The position numbers and the translations under genes were made by a program. A stretch of 64,000 nucleotides of DNA, taken from NCBI GenBank assembly GCA_016946835.1, contig JACVTC010000053.1:804501-868500 (forward strand), in the 5' to 3' direction. Shown here piece by piece: positions 1 to 14,259 of this stretch. The notes under the pieces were generated by a model. The model had not been told where the DNA came from, did no database searches, and saw only the letters and a list, made by a program, of their open reading frames with translations. This stretch comes from Neocallimastix lanati (nom. inval.). Its lineage: Eukaryota > Neocallimastigomycota > Neocallimastigomycetes > Neocallimastigales > Neocallimastigaceae. How positions within the stretch are numbered: the first letter of the stretch is position 1; each line of letters starts with the position of its first letter.

Positions 1-145
1 TTGATATCTTCTTTTAAATGATAGTATATATTTCTTTATAATATCGTAAAATAAATAAATGTTATTTATATAATGTGTGAAATATAAAAATAAATTTGAA
101 GTACATCTATAATATATATTAAGTTTTTATGTAAATATTAATTTC

Positions 146-176
<31 letters not shown>

Positions 177-646
177 AGGATATTTATATATAGTATATTT
201 AATATAATCAGTACAATATTTGTAATTTAAAAATATTATATATATATACATATATATATATATTTTTTTTTTGAAGAATCTATAATAAATTATTTTATAA
301 AAAGGTATTAAAAATCTAATATATTTTAATTAAATTACTTTTCTTATTCATCCATTAATAAATTTAATATAAATTTATTAAAATATATTTAAACAAAAAA
401 AAAAAAAAAATAATAATAATAAAAAAAAAAAAAAAAAAGAAAAGAATTAAAAATAAAGCAATAATAAAAAAAAAAAACCAAAAAAAAGAAAGAAAAACAA
501 TTAAAATAAAGTAATAATAATAATAATAATAATAAAATAAAAAAATATAATAAATAGTAAAAAGTAAAAAATAAAATAATAAAATCAATTTATTATATTT
601 AAAATTTACAATAAAAAATAAATAAAAATATTTTATTTTATTCAAA
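1..646. other. A/T-rich intergenic region
   Basis: No coding potential is seen. It holds long poly-T and poly-A runs, TA and AAT microsatellites, and presumably the promoter and 5' UTR of the gene starting at 647. Open frames here are homopolymer shadows. Confidence 0.6.
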
Positions 647-3600
647 ATGGAAAAAGAACAATTCTTTGAAGAAGATATTGAAAGAACAAATGAAACTAAA
701 AATGATAATATAATAATAAATAATGATGACAATTCAATTCCAAAAATTCAAAATAAAGAAAACTTTCAAGAAATAATAAATAATCAAACCTTTGAATTTA
801 ATAATATTGAAAATATAGTTGATGATAAAGACAATAAAGAAAATAATATTTCAATAACAAAAATTAAGGAAGAAATTTCTGTAGAAAACAAAGAAGAATT
901 GATAGGAATTAAAGATGAAAATAATGGGATAAATACTACTTGTACAACTACAACTACTACTAATAATATTATTAGTAACAACAACAATAATAATAATATT
1001 AAAAATTGTGTAATTAAAGAGGAAATAAATTCAAAATTGAAATCTGACAATCCAACTGAATTTAAAGAACCAAAAATTGATGATAATGTTAAAAAAAATA
1101 TAGGAAAAAGAGATAATGTGACAGAAAACAACAGAAATTTTTCAGAACAAAAGATAAATAATAATAATAATATTGAAGAAAACCTTGAAGCAAAGCCTTC
1201 TGAAAAAGAAGAGAACAAAAAAAAAGAAAAGGAAGAAATTTCTTCAGAAACATTTACAAAACAAAATAATAAGAAAACAATTAATATAACAGATATTAAA
1301 AAATCTCTAAGGGAATATTATACGAAAATATCAAGTTTTGTTTTTAAATTTAAAAATAACAATCCTCGTTTATTTAATATTTTAATTATATCTTTATTTA
1401 TTGTATTATTATTTCCGAAATTATTATTATTATTAATTGTTTTAATTGCTGGTTTTATTATGGGGTTAATGTATATTGTTCCAACAAGAGATATGGAAAG
1501 CTTTAATAGTATAAAAGCAAATAGTTTGACTGAACTTCAACGAAATCAAAAAATAAATGATAGAATTACCAAAATTCAACAGAAAAAAGAAAAAGTAAAA
1601 TGAAATTATTATTTATATATATATATTTTATTAATAATAGAAATTTATATTTATATTTATATTTTTTATTTTATTTAATTTAATTTAATTTTTTACTTTT
1701 ATTTTTTTTTTATTTTTTTATTTTTTATTTTATTATTTTTAATTTTTTAATTTTTTAATTTTTTAATTTTTTAATTTTTTAATTTTTTAATTTTTTAATT
1801 TTTTAATTTTTTAATTTTTTAATTTTTTAATTTTTTAATTTTTTTATTTTTTAATTTTTTATTTTTTTATTTATTTTTTTATTTTTTTATTTATTTTTTT
1901 ATTTTTTTATTTTTTTATTTTTTTTTTTTTTTTAATTTTTTTATTTTTTTATTTTTTTTTATTTTTTATTTTTTTATTTTTTTATTTTTTTATTTTTTAT
2001 TTTTTGTTATTTATAACTGATTATAAATATTATTATTTTTATTTTTAATATTATTAAATTAAATAGATAGTAATTGTTAATAATAATGAATTTACTCCTG
2101 AAATGAGATTAGCATTAGATAATTTTTTGGACGATTTTGTTAAAAATTATATTGACAAGTGGTGGGTAAAACTTAATCATTCTAATAATACTGAATTTAC
2201 TGATGATATCAAAATTGTATTAAATAAAGCATTTTCAAAAATTAATTTATATTCAAGAAATGTATCTATTACTTCATTAATTATACCTATATTTAATCAT
2301 TTAATTGAACAAATGGTAAGTTATAAATAAATTAAAATATAATAAATAGTAGTTGTTATTAATATACATATTTATTATAGCAATTATATAGAGAATATGA
2401 AGAAGCAGGACTACCACCTAATGTTTATATAAAAAGATTTTCTAATTCAAAATTAACAAAATATACTTCAAAAGAATCAGAGATGAAAATATTGAGAGAT
2501 TTGGGATCAATAATTGCAAATCAAGTTTTGGAACCAAAAGAAAAAGAATGTCATGCTGTATTTTCATTTATCCAAGAAATAATGGCAACTACCGTTCTAT
2601 TGCCAGTTGTTGAAAAACTTTCGGATCCGTATTTCTTTAATAATTTAATTTACACTAAATTAGGTGATAATTCTAAGCCGAAAAAGAAGGCACAAAAATT
2701 AAGTGTACTACAAGATAATAATCTAAATAAGAAAAGCAGTCAAGTTAGTCTTGATAGTTCAATGAGCTTTGATAATAATAGTCAAAGCAATTTCTCAATA
2801 AATCAGAATTCTTCAGCTGAAGTATCTTATGATAAATATAATGATTCAACTGTTGGTCAATTTGATCAAAGAAATGATGTTTCATTAATATTAAATGATA
2901 CAAATATGAATCGAATGAGTTTTGAAGAAGGAATAAAAGATAGAAAAACTTTTTCTGATTTTAATATTTATTTGAAAAGTCATAATTTAGATGTGTTATT
3001 ATATTTATATATCAAAATAGAGCAATTTAAGGAATGTTTTAGTAATGAAGAATTTGATCTTGATACAATTGAAAATTATGGTAATAATATTATTAGTAAT
3101 TTTATTTTTAATAATCCTAATGTTTTATTGGAAAATTTGATTCATCCAGCTATTGTCGAAAAGTATTATATTCGTATTGATAATAGTGTCTTGCGAGGAA
3201 ATCTTTTTGATGAATTGCAAAAAGAAGTATCACTTACAATAAATCAAAAATTTTGGCCAATCTTTATGAAAAATTATTATCAATCGAATGATGATAGTAG
3301 TACTCTTGATTCTGATCATAATGAAAGTGGTCAAGAATTAGAGGATGAATTTATTGTAGTTGATCCTTACGCCCTTCCACCAAATGTTAAAAATTTTGAA
3401 GAATATTCATTTGATGATATTATGATTAGTTCAAAGAATGATAATGCTTTATCTTCATTTATTAATCGTATTCCTCCATTAAGACAAAAGACTTTAGTCA
3501 CTAATAGATATAATTTATATAAACACAGAAGATGTCTTTCTGAAGGTGATATCATAACTATAAAAACTTTTGGTACTGATTATATTAATAAAATGAAAAA

Positions 3601-5714
3601 CATTTATGGTGAAAAATATATTATTAAGGATCATAAAAGAATAGATAGGCATTTAGATCATATTATTCTTCTTACCCAAAATAAAATTAAACAGTATGGA
3701 GAAGATATTGTTACTAAAAGGAAAGAAGTATTAGCTTTAGATCAAACAATTGAACATGTCATGGATAACTTCAATCGTAGTGAAAATAAGGATGAAGAAC
3801 TTTTCCAAATTACAATGAAAAATATTACTGGAAGGAAAATGGAATATCAAATGGAAATTGAAGAATTAAACCAAGTTAGAACTTCTCTTGAAAATAAAAT
3901 TGTTGAACTGAAAAAACATCAAATTTATAGGGCAAAGTATAAGATTATTATAATAGATCCATTACAAGATTCATTTATAATCAACAATAAAAATATTCCT
4001 GATAACTATCAATTCCAATTAGAAGTCTATAATATAGTGAATACTAACGAAGAATATGAAATGACAAAGACTTATAAAGAGTTTTACAACTTTCATCGCC
4101 TATTAAAGCTTAAATATAAGAGTATTCCTGATTTCCCTACTTATGAATATATAATTTATAAGAAAAAATTCTTTAGAAATCATTTAATTTCAAGAAAAGC
4201 ACTTCCATTTGAACAAAGAGAATCTGTTTTTATTGATATATATAAAGTTCGTATGAGCGAATTGGTTCAAGAATTAGAAAACTATATAAATATTTTATCT
4301 AATATTCCAACAATTGGAGAAAATCCGGATTTTATAAAGTTCATTATAAAAACAATTCAAATTCCATCAGTACCATTAAGAGGTCCTTCTTCCGCGTCCT
4401 TAGTAAATCAACGTTTACAACCGGAGATAGAAAATGACCGTAGAAGAAGAAGATCTTTCAATGATAAAAAATCTTTATCCTCTGTGATGAACTTCATTAA
4501 ACCTACTAAAGGTAGTAATCGTAGAGAAAAATCTTCATCATTTTCTTTTAGTCGATTAAATGAAAAAATTAATGAAAAAATTAGTGATAAAATCAATGAT
4601 AAATTTTTTAGTCCAAATTCTACAGGTAGCACTAGTAGTCGTTTAAGAAAACTTGCACCAAATTTAAATAGGACTTCTTCCAACGTATCTGATCGTGCCC
4701 CACTACCTAATGGTTCTATTCGTAATCATTTTGGTAACAGATATGATAGTCTTACTTCTAATGGCAGTAGAACAACATCAGTAAGTAGTATGAGTATGAT
4801 AAGCAATGATAGTAATGCTAGTAGTCGAAATCCATCTTCAACAGATTTATTAACTAAGCGTAATGAACAAGTCGAAATTTTTGAAGTTCAAAGTGAAGCT
4901 GATAGTATTAAAAATTCTAAATCTAATGAAGATCCTATTAACATAAATATGAGTCAAGAAGCTATTGATATGATTTTAGAATGTATTATATGGTAAGTTT
5001 ATATTTTTTTAAATTTTTTTTTTTTTTTTTTTTTTTATAATAAATTTATAATCTATTTATTTTATAATATATATATATAATCATCTTTATTAAATATATA
5101 TGTATATACCATATTTTAATTATATAATAATTAATATAATTTAATTTAATCTTTATTATTATTTTAATTTATTAATTAGTTTGGTAGAAGAAATTTTCCA
5201 ATTAAATAATCCAGATCAATGGATGAGACAAAAAGCTTTCCAAGTTGTAAAACAAGTAGCTTTAAAATCTTTCAGTTCAAAAATTAATAATATTTTATGT
5301 GCCTTTTTAGGAAAGGTATTTTCCGAAGAAAGTTTTACAAAATATGTTAATTCTCTTACCAAAAATTTATTCCATAAGTATGAAGATGAAGAAAGTAATG
5401 AAGAGGATGGTAAATTATCACCTGATCAAGATCAAAATGAAATAAGTAAAAAGAAGAAGAAGAAGAAGAAGAAGGAAATTTCATATGAGGAAAAAGAAAA
5501 AGTTAAATATCATGCTAAGAAATTATTATTAACTAGTAATAAGATTCCATTACATTATATCAGTAAAGTTGTAGGTACTAATAATACTCAGAATGGTATG
5601 ATTCGACTTTTTAATATGTTCCAAGTTCCTGAATTTAATCGACATCTAATGTGTGTAGTATTACAATCAGTAGTTATATGTGTTTTTGATAATGACGATA
5701 TTGAAATGCTCTAA
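647..5714 (+). CDS. Mdm1/SNX13-type sorting nexin (TM hairpin-PXA-RGS-like-PX-Nexin_C)
   Basis: Four exons are proposed: 647-1594, 2067-2315, 2381-4992 and 5180-5714, giving 1447 aa. Junction phases are 0, 0 and 2, and all introns are GT-AG. Residues 1-240 are acidic and Asn/Glu-rich. Residues about 241-278 form a hydrophobic stretch broken by one Pro, i.e. a membrane hairpin. A PXA domain (about 317-493) starts with the typical LDNFLDDFV..YIDKWW pattern. An RGS-like domain follows at about 585-700, then a coiled-coil segment. The PX domain (about 921-1053) has the TYKEFYNFHRLLK motif and the VRMSELVQELENYI helix. A Ser-rich linker leads to a Nexin_C domain (about 1259-1440) containing VEEIFQL and WMRQKAFQVVKQ. 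This is the order of Mdm1, SNX13, SNX14 and SNX25, ER-anchored proteins at ER-vacuole/endosome and lipid-droplet contacts that bind phosphoinositides through PX. Exon 1 could be a separate gene, but phase 0 is kept exactly across the 472-bp intron and the family has an N-terminal hairpin there. Confidence 0.85.
1738..2010. repeat. TTTTTTAA-type tandem repeat inside intron 1
   Basis: An 8-bp unit (six T then AA) is repeated about a dozen times and then degrades into T-runs broken by single A or AA. It fills most of the first intron of the sorting nexin gene. Confidence 0.85.
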
Positions 5715-5909
5715 TAAATGATAAAAAAAAAATAAAAATAAAAATAAAAAAAAAAAAAAAAAAAGTAAAAATAGCAAAAATAAAAAAGTTAATAAATAAA
5801 TAAATAAATAAATAAAATAATAATAGAAAAAAAAAAAAAAAAAAAAAAAAATTCATAGAAAAAAAAATATTATATTTTGTATATGAAAATAAAACAAGAC
5901 ATAACAAGA

Positions 5910-5953
<44 letters not shown>

Positions 5954-6539
5954 ATCGTTAACAAATAATTTATATTCAAAATAAATAATATTAAAAATAA
6001 CACCATATATATACGTTTTTTTTTTTTTTTTTTTTTTTCTTCTAATTTAAATAAAGATTTTAAATTTTCTATTAAATTTTATTATTATAATTATTATTTT
6101 TTTTTTTTTTTATTTTTATCTTTTATCTTTTTTATCTTTTTATATTTGTAATTTAAATTTTTATTTTAATTATTCTAAAGTATCTTGATATATATTTATT
6201 TTTGTTTTTATTTTTTATTTTTAATTTAATAGATTTTAAATAAATAATTTTTTTTTTCTATTTTTTATTTTTATTTTTATTTATTTATTTATTTATTTAT
6301 TTATTTTTTTTTTTTTTTGATTTTCGTGTATAAGTTATTAAAATGTTTCTATTATTGCAAATATTGAAAATAAAATGTTATTGAAAATAAATTTAAATAT
6401 TATTGAAGTATTTTTTCAAATTATAATAATACGAATATTAAAAGCCGACTAAATTATTTCTTTTTGAAGAATAATTAATTATTATTATTATTATTATTGT
6501 TATTATTATTATTATCATTAATTTTTTTTTTTTTTTTTT
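5715..6539. other. A/T-rich intergenic region between convergent genes
   Basis: No gene is seen. The region holds poly-A runs just after the sorting nexin stop codon, then poly-T runs and TTTA repeats. It separates the 3' ends of two convergent genes and so should contain both polyadenylation regions. Confidence 0.6.
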
Positions 6540-8221
6540 TTAAATAGAGAATCTGATTTTAGCTTCGTCATTAATAATACAAACATGATCAAGATCTATT
6601 AATAATTAAATATTAAATTAAATTAATTATATTAGAGGAGATTGCTCAAAATTAAATAATAAAAAAAAAATTTTAAAAGTAATAAATTATTAATATAATG
6701 TTACCTCTGTAGTGCTCGTTATAATCTAAAGCATAACCAACGATGAATTCATCTGGAATAGAGAAACCTATTATTTTTCACGAATAAATATTATTTTTTT
6801 TTTTTTAAAATGAATAAATAAATGAATAAATAAATAATAAATATAATTTATTTATATATATTTTACTAAAATAGTGTTAAATACAAATATAGTAAATTAA
6901 TATTATTATGTATATTTACCAACATAATCAGGCTGTTTTTTTTTTTTTTTTGGATTAAAAAATTATTCACAAAAAAAAAAACAAAAAACAAAAACAAAAA
7001 ATTAGATAAAAAATTAATTGAAAGGGTTGAGTTAAAATAAAATATTATCAAAAATGTTATAATATTTACAACATATGGGTAATCCATATTTTGTCTCTTC
7101 TTAATCATTAAACAAGCAACCTTGACACTTCTTGGATTGTATTGCTTAAGAAGTTTTAATAATTCAATCATAGTTTTACCAGTATCAACTATAACAAAAA
7201 TAATTTTTTTAATATATTTAATATTTATTACATTATATATTAATATTACTTTTTCATTAATTTTTTATTACTATTTATATAAATAATAATACTTACTAAG
7301 ATCTTCAACAATTAAAATATCCTATTAAATAATAAAATAAATTATTAATAATATTATTATTTATTCACTTACTTATTATTATTATTATTATTATTAATTT
7401 ATTTATTTATAATTACTATTATTTATTATTGTTATTCATTATTTTTTATTGACCATTATTGATATTTATTATTATTTATTATTTGTTATTTGTTACTAAT
7501 AAATGTTACTATTATTTATTTATCTATTATTATTGTAATAAGTATTATATTTTTTTTATTGAAAGATTAAATCTATTATAATTATTAATAATTACCTTTC
7601 CTTCAAATTTCTTTAAATCATTTTCAGATAAAGAAACTTGGATTTTACCAGTACTTTGAGTATTAACGTAACTCTTAACCTAATTTTTTTTTAAAAAAAT
7701 ATTAATATAAATTTTATATTATAAATTACATTAATATTAAACATAACATTAATATTATGTTTGAAAAAAATTTTTTTTAAAAACGTACTTTAATGAAGTC
7801 ATAAGTCAATGGAATTGAACTATTGTTTATCTTTCTGATTTTCTTCATCTTAAATTTTAATGTGTGAAATAAAAAATATTAGTTTTAATATAAAAATATA
7901 ATCAATGATTTGTTATAAAAATTAATAATACATACATTGTGAACTAAATCAGAGAAGAATTGGTATCCACCCTTTAAAATACAGCATACATCTGTTATTA
8001 AAATGAATAATAAATTTTGTTAAAATGATTATTTTAAATTTATAAATTCTTTACAACATATATATTATATTCAAATTAATATCTACTTAATGGTCCATCA
8101 GTATCTCTAACAACTTCTTCAGCTAAACGAGCAATTCTATCTTTGACAAATCCATCTTTTTTTTGATAAGAATTATTGTACAGTGGGCAAATTAATTATT
8201 AATGAATAAATGAATTAACGA

Positions 8222-8255
<34 letters not shown>

Positions 8256-8273
8256 GTATATACATTTTTTTTC

Positions 8274-8313
<40 letters not shown>

Positions 8314-8539
8314 AAGTATATTCAATATAACTTACTTGGAATTAAAACACTTTTAATATCCTTTTTGTAATGTGGTGCTAGTTATTTGTTAGAAATTATA
8401 TATAAAATTTAATTTCTTATCAATACATATAAGATCTAAAATTATATAACGATGTAAAGTATTTACGAATGCAGAACAAATCTGGTGAATATTGAACATC
8501 ACTAGTTATTTCAATCCACTTATTATTAAGAGAAGCCAT
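6540..8539 (-). CDS. hypoxanthine(-guanine) phosphoribosyltransferase, 11 exons
   Basis: Purine salvage enzyme that joins hypoxanthine or guanine to PRPP to make IMP or GMP in the cytosol. Exons on the minus strand in reading order: 8467-8539, 8336-8377, 8087-8155, 7936-7991, 7789-7848, 7596-7679, 7297-7321, 7070-7188, 6920-6932, 6705-6767, 6540-6595. Together they make 660 nt, 219 aa plus stop, close to the 218 aa of human HPRT. Visible landmarks are Lys68 in ILKGGYQFF, the Ser103-Tyr104 pair of the flexible catalytic loop in [12 protein letters not shown], the PRPP-binding motif ILIVEDLIDTGKTM (residues 130-143) and the C-terminal [18 protein letters not shown]. Every junction keeps phase with GT-AG borders. 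Whether it prefers guanine, xanthine or only hypoxanthine cannot be told from the sequence. Confidence 0.95.
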
Positions 8540-10070
8540 TGCTATTTAGAGTATTAGTTAAAAAAGATTTAAAATATAAATTCTATTTTTTTTCTTATTA
8601 AAAAAAAGGTATTTCTAATACTATTTATATAATATATATATATATATATTATTTTTTTTTTTTTTTTTTATTTTATTCTTAATATATAAATAAATAAATA
8701 TATAAATACTAAATATTTATATTTACTTATTATTTTTAATTAAAATAGTAATTTTTTAATGGCTAATGTAAAGATGATACATAAATCTTTTTTTTTTTTT
8801 ATTATTTTTGTTTTTGTTTTCCTCTCCTAAGCAGTGATTATTTTAATATAATTTTCAATGATTTTTATATAGTTTATATATTTTATATATATAAATAAAT
8901 TAAAAATGAAAAAAAAAAAAAAATTTTTTTATATTATTAACAATTAAAGTTTGAAAATATTATTAAAAAAAATTTTTTTTATATTCAAATATTAAAAACT
9001 CTCCAATATTAATTGTTAGTAAAATATTGTTGTAGAATTAAGTAAAAAATTATGTATATAAATACAATAAATTAAATCTTTTATTACAATAAATTAATAT
9101 GAAGTTATATGTGATTGTAATTTGTTCAATATAAAAATTTTTGTAAAAGAAAATATTAATATAAATAAATGTGATAATAGCAACCAATAAAATTACAATA
9201 TATAATATATATAAAAATAATTTTTTTTTTTTTTTTTTTTTTTAAAAAAAAACATGGCTACGATTAAAAGAATAAATAAAATATATTCAGAATATTTATT
9301 TTTGTGTGACAATATTAAAAAATATATGGCATAATGGGCAATCCTTTTATTAACTAAACTCTCCTTTTTTAGCCTTTTTTAATTTTGGCTATTTTTTTTT
9401 TTTTTAAAGAATATTTCTTTTTTACTTTATAAAAGAATATATAATAATATAAGAATCAATATCAATAATAATTATTAATAAATGATAAAAAAAAAAAAAG
9501 CAAAAGGAACAGAATCTTAATGATAAAATATTGGATATAAAAAAGTTTAAATCTTTTTATATGAAAAATTTTATAATATTTTTATATTTATTTAACTTTA
9601 TATTTTTGTGATTTATTAAAAAATAAAAATAAATTATCCGGAAAAAAAATTTGACAATTTATATATATATATAAATTTATATTGAATATATATTGAATAT
9701 ATATATTGATTATATATAAATTATATTTTATTATTCTTTTTTATTATTATTATATTGTATTACTATATATTAAAATATGCTAATTATTCTTCCTATTATT
9801 TTATTTTATATTATATATTTTTGTAACTATTCTTCCTATTATTTTTATCTCATTTTATAATTATTATATATTAATATATTTTTTTTATTATTCTTCCTAT
9901 CAATTTATTTTATTTCTAATATTTATTCATTTATAAATTAATATATATTATATTATGATAGAATGATTAAGTATTAAAAAAAAAAAAAAAAAAAATCCAC
10001 ATTATTTTTTTTAATAATATATTTTTATCATTAGTCATTATATCATATTATATATAATTAACCTTTAATT
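8540..10070. other. A/T-rich intergenic region between divergent genes
   Basis: No coding potential is seen. The region lies between the divergent HPRT gene and the Asn-rich gene and should hold both promoters. It contains poly-T runs and TA repeats. No convincing tRNA or other RNA gene was recognised. Confidence 0.55.
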
Positions 10071-12512
10071 ATGGAGTCGAATTATGGAAGCAATTCATAT
10101 ATGAGTAGTAGAGGGAGTGAAAGTGGTAGTTTTTCATATTATACACCTTCAATAAATTCTAGACCAATGAAAAAAAAAGATAGTTATTCGAAATATAAAT
10201 CAAATTCGTCATTATCTGAAGATGGATTCAAAATACCTAATATAGATAATAGTACTATTAGATCAACTGATTCTTATGATAGTTTAAATTCAATTGGAGA
10301 AATTAATATTATTGAAATCGATAATGGAAATGAAAATCCATTAAATTTACCATGTATTAATATTCATCAAAATAAAAATGTGGGTCTTTCAAAAAATAAA
10401 AATAAAAATTTTAGTAATAAAGCACAATCTCAAAATAAAACTATAGTAAAACGTTCTAAAAATTCAAATACTGATAAAATAAATATATCCGAGGAAAGTC
10501 ATTTATTCGAAAAATCAAATATTTTACCTAAAAGTATTTCTATTGATTCTAATAATATTACATCAAAGCAAAGTATGTAAAAAATAAATTATTTAATATA
10601 TAATATAATATATAATGTATAATAGTTATTACAAGCATTTTAACTAAATATATATTAATTATACTTATATTGTAATACACCGTATATATTATATAATTAA
10701 ATTATATTTATTTATTTATATTTATAGATAGTTGTAGTACACTGTCAACAGGTTTTAAATAAATAGCAATTTATTATTTATTAATTTAATAAGTATATAT
10801 ATTTTTATTCATAAAATATGTTTACTAATACTAACATAGGCTCTCTACATAAAGAAAAGAAAAAAAGTAAAAGTAGTATATTGACAAATACTTTTGATAG
10901 TAATATTTATTTAATTACGGTATGAACTAACTTTAAATTTGAATAAAAATAATATAATATAATATAATAAAATATAATATAATATAAAATATATATATTT
11001 ATATAAAAGATAAAAAAAAAAATTTAAATAAATAAAAAAATAAAATAACTATTATATATTTATTTAATGTTTTTTTTTTTTTATATTCTATATAAGAATG
11101 GAATAATTAATGAAAATACAAAGATTGTTGATTATATTAAAGAAGAAATGGAATTAGATAATAAAAAAAATGATAATATAGATAACAGCATTAGAGTTAA
11201 AAGGCAAACATCAGCAAAAGAAAGGAAAAATAAAACAGAATTCCATTTGATTGATATTAATGATAAGAAAGTAAAAAAAAATAAAATTCAACAATATCAA
11301 TCTATATATGACCCGAAAAGCAATTCAAAAGAAAATATGGAAAAAGAACTAAATTTATTAAAATCGTTATCAAAAAAACCTCCAAAAAAAAATTTAAAAA
11401 AGCAATTACCTATAAAAGATATAAAAATAGTTGATGATAATGATATTATAAGTAATTATAATAAAATGGATATGAAAAGTTATAAAAGTGATTCCATAAA
11501 AAAGACTTGTCATGATGTAAAAATAGTTGATGACGATATTATATGTAGTAATAGTAATGCAGACATAAAAAAATATAAAAGCAATTCCACAAAAAAGACC
11601 AATCAAAATAAAGTTGGAAAGAAAGATGTTATTATTAAAAATAAAAAAAAGGACAAAATTATTGATAAAAAAATAAGTATTGATATGAGACCGTATGAAA
11701 TAACGAATATAGATAGCAAAAATATATTAAATTTTGGAAATACATCTAATCAAAATGAGTTAACAGAAATAGATAAAATGAAAGTAATATCTGAACATAT
11801 TAATTTTCAAGAAAATGATGATGACATATTCAATTCTTTTGATATAATTAGGAATTCAATTAATAAAAATAAAAATATTGATACTAGTAATAAAATAATT
11901 GATGATGATAATCTGATTATTGATATAATTAATAGAACTGAAAGAAATAAAGAAAATGAATTTTCAGATAATAAAAGTATTTCTCAAAATAGTACTAGAA
12001 GTATCCGATCAATTGATACTGAAGAATGCATTAAAATCATCATTGATAATAAAATTTCTAATTCTAATAATTCAGTAACAGTAAATACACTTGATCCTTT
12101 TGAAGTCAAAGAAAGTAATTTTGATACTTTTATTATGGAAATTAATAATGATACTCTTACTATGGAAAATGATTTATTTTCTCAAAATTCACCTTTTAAA
12201 AATGAAAGAAACATAAATCCTATAACAAATAATGAAAATAATGATAATGAATCAGTAGATAAACTAAATAAAAATGGAAATAATATGAATGAAGTAAATG
12301 TTAATGAATTAAATGTAACCCTTAATAATAATAATAATAATGATGACAATAATAATGATAATAATAACAATAATAATAATAATGACAATAATAATGATAA
12401 TAATAACAATAATAATAATGACAATAATAATGATAATAATAACAATAATAATAATGACAATAATAATGATAATAATAACAATAATAATAATGACAATAAT
12501 AATAATGATAAC

Positions 12513-12551
<39 letters not shown>

Positions 12552-13922
12552 GACAATAATAATAATAGTAATAATGAAGATTTAGTTAACAGTATTGAAA
12601 ATAGGAATACTAATAAAATTAATGATGATGATCCTAATAATAATGAAAACAGAGAAGATTTACATACTGATGAAATTAATAAAGACTTATATATAAGTAG
12701 TAATAAAAATAAATCTAATAATGAAGAAAATTTTGATATAAATGATGAAAGTGACGATCAAAAAAATAATGAGAATAGCGACAAGAATAATAACGAAAGT
12801 ACAAATAAAGATAATAGTAATACCAATGATGGTGATTTATATAAAAGTGATATTAATGTAAATAATGAAGATATGATCAATAACGAAAAAACCAATGAAA
12901 ATGATAACACTAAATTAAATGAGGAAAATGAAGATGAGAATAAAAATAGCATAGAAGATGATGAAATTAATAATGATATTAATGCGATATTAGAATATTT
13001 CAAAGACGAAGGAATAACTGGTGATTCAGAATTAATTCAAACTAATAAAGACAATAATAATGATAATAATGATGATAATAATGATGAGGATGAAATTATA
13101 AATGATAAAAATGACAATTCTGATAAGAATTCTATTAGGGATAAAGATAATGAAGCAATAAATAATATGAAAGAAAATAGTGGAAATATTGAAAGTAAAG
13201 AAAAACAAATAAATGTCGAAAACAATAGAGAAAGTAATAATGAAAATCAAGAAAATTCTCCTGATATAGAAAGTTCTAATGAAAATCAAGAGGATCATAC
13301 TCATATGGAAAGTAATGATGAGGTTCAAGATCATTCTAATAATGATAATAAAAAGTTAAATGAAAATGAATTATTAGAGAATGATACTGGTGAAATAGAA
13401 AATATGAATAATAAAGATGATATCTATAATAAAAGTACTGATGACAGTAAAAATAATGATACTAATAATATAACCATTAATGATGATAATGGTATTCAAG
13501 AGTGTAATATTAATAAGAATGATATATCAATAACATCAAAATCATTGATATTGCCTTCTAAAACAATAAAAAATGAAATAATAAATAATAATAAAAATAT
13601 TAGAGATGGATCAGGGAAAGTAAATTCAAAAATTTCATATAAACCTGAAAAAACTAATCATAAAAACAAAAAAAAGGTAGTAAAACAAAAACAAAAAAAA
13701 TCTAGTAATTTCTTCCTAAATACAATATTTCAAAAGACAACTAATAAATATTTATATGATATCAATGAAATAAATACTGATATTTCATATTCTTCTAATC
13801 AAGAAAAGTATACAAAAAAACAGTTACAGGTTGATCAAAATAATTTCTTATGGCTTCAAAAAAGGGCAGAAGTACTTTTTATAAATGAGTTATTACATTT
13901 TATAGAAAAGGAAAAAGATTAA
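10071..13922 (+). CDS. Asn/Asp-rich protein of unknown function, 3-4 exons
   Basis: Not recognised. Exons proposed: 10071-10572, an optional 10728-10751, 10840-10919 and 11097-13922. The product is about 1135-1145 aa depending on the optional 24-nt exon. Donors at 10573 (GTATGT) and 10920 (GTATGA) fit, and the acceptor at 10839 follows a TACTAATACTAAC branch-site-like stretch. The first exon is Ser-rich. The long last exon is Lys-rich, then strongly acidic with Asn and Asp runs, and ends in a more ordinary segment (about the last 60 aa, with FLWLQKRAEVLFINELLHFI) that could be a real domain. No signal peptide, membrane segment or catalytic motif is visible. Long open frames antisense to or shifted from the Asn runs are AAT-repeat shadows. 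The absence of stops over more than 940 codons in A/T-rich DNA argues strongly that this is coding. Confidence 0.75.
12334..12570 (+). repeat. AAT/GAT/AAC microsatellite with 36-bp higher-order unit, coding
   Basis: Inside the Asn-rich gene, codons AAT, AAC, GAT and GAC alternate. A 36-nt unit encoding one D, three N, one D and seven N recurs about four times and then degenerates. All units are multiples of three, so copy changes keep the frame. Confidence 0.85.
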
Positions 13923-13934
13923 ATTTATAAATAA

Positions 13935-13987
<53 letters not shown>

Positions 13988-14226
13988 TAATGACAATTGT
14001 TATTGATTTCATTATTATTATTGATACTTTATTATTAAAACAAACAAAAAAAAAATAGTATATAACATTTTTTTGCATTGTTACATAGTTAAAATAATTA
14101 TAATGAATTTATAAATTAATATATAAATAAATTAAAAAGCATATATTATAAATTATTATATACAAAGTAAATTTTTTAAAATTGTATTATTTTTTTTTAA
14201 ATGAAATAGCATTATATAAATACATT

Positions 14227-14259
<33 letters not shown>

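Noticed and set aside
364-732. Minus-strand 122-aa open frame rich in Phe, Ile and Tyr
   Set aside because: Produced by poly-A and TAA/AAT tracts on the plus strand; no conserved text.
5674-6006. Phe-rich minus-strand open frame downstream of the sorting nexin
   Set aside because: Poly-A tract shadow.
12182-12585. Leu/Ser-rich and Ile/Met/Thr-rich open frames overlapping the Asn repeat
   Set aside because: Shadows of the AAT/GAT microsatellite in other frames of the Asn-rich gene.
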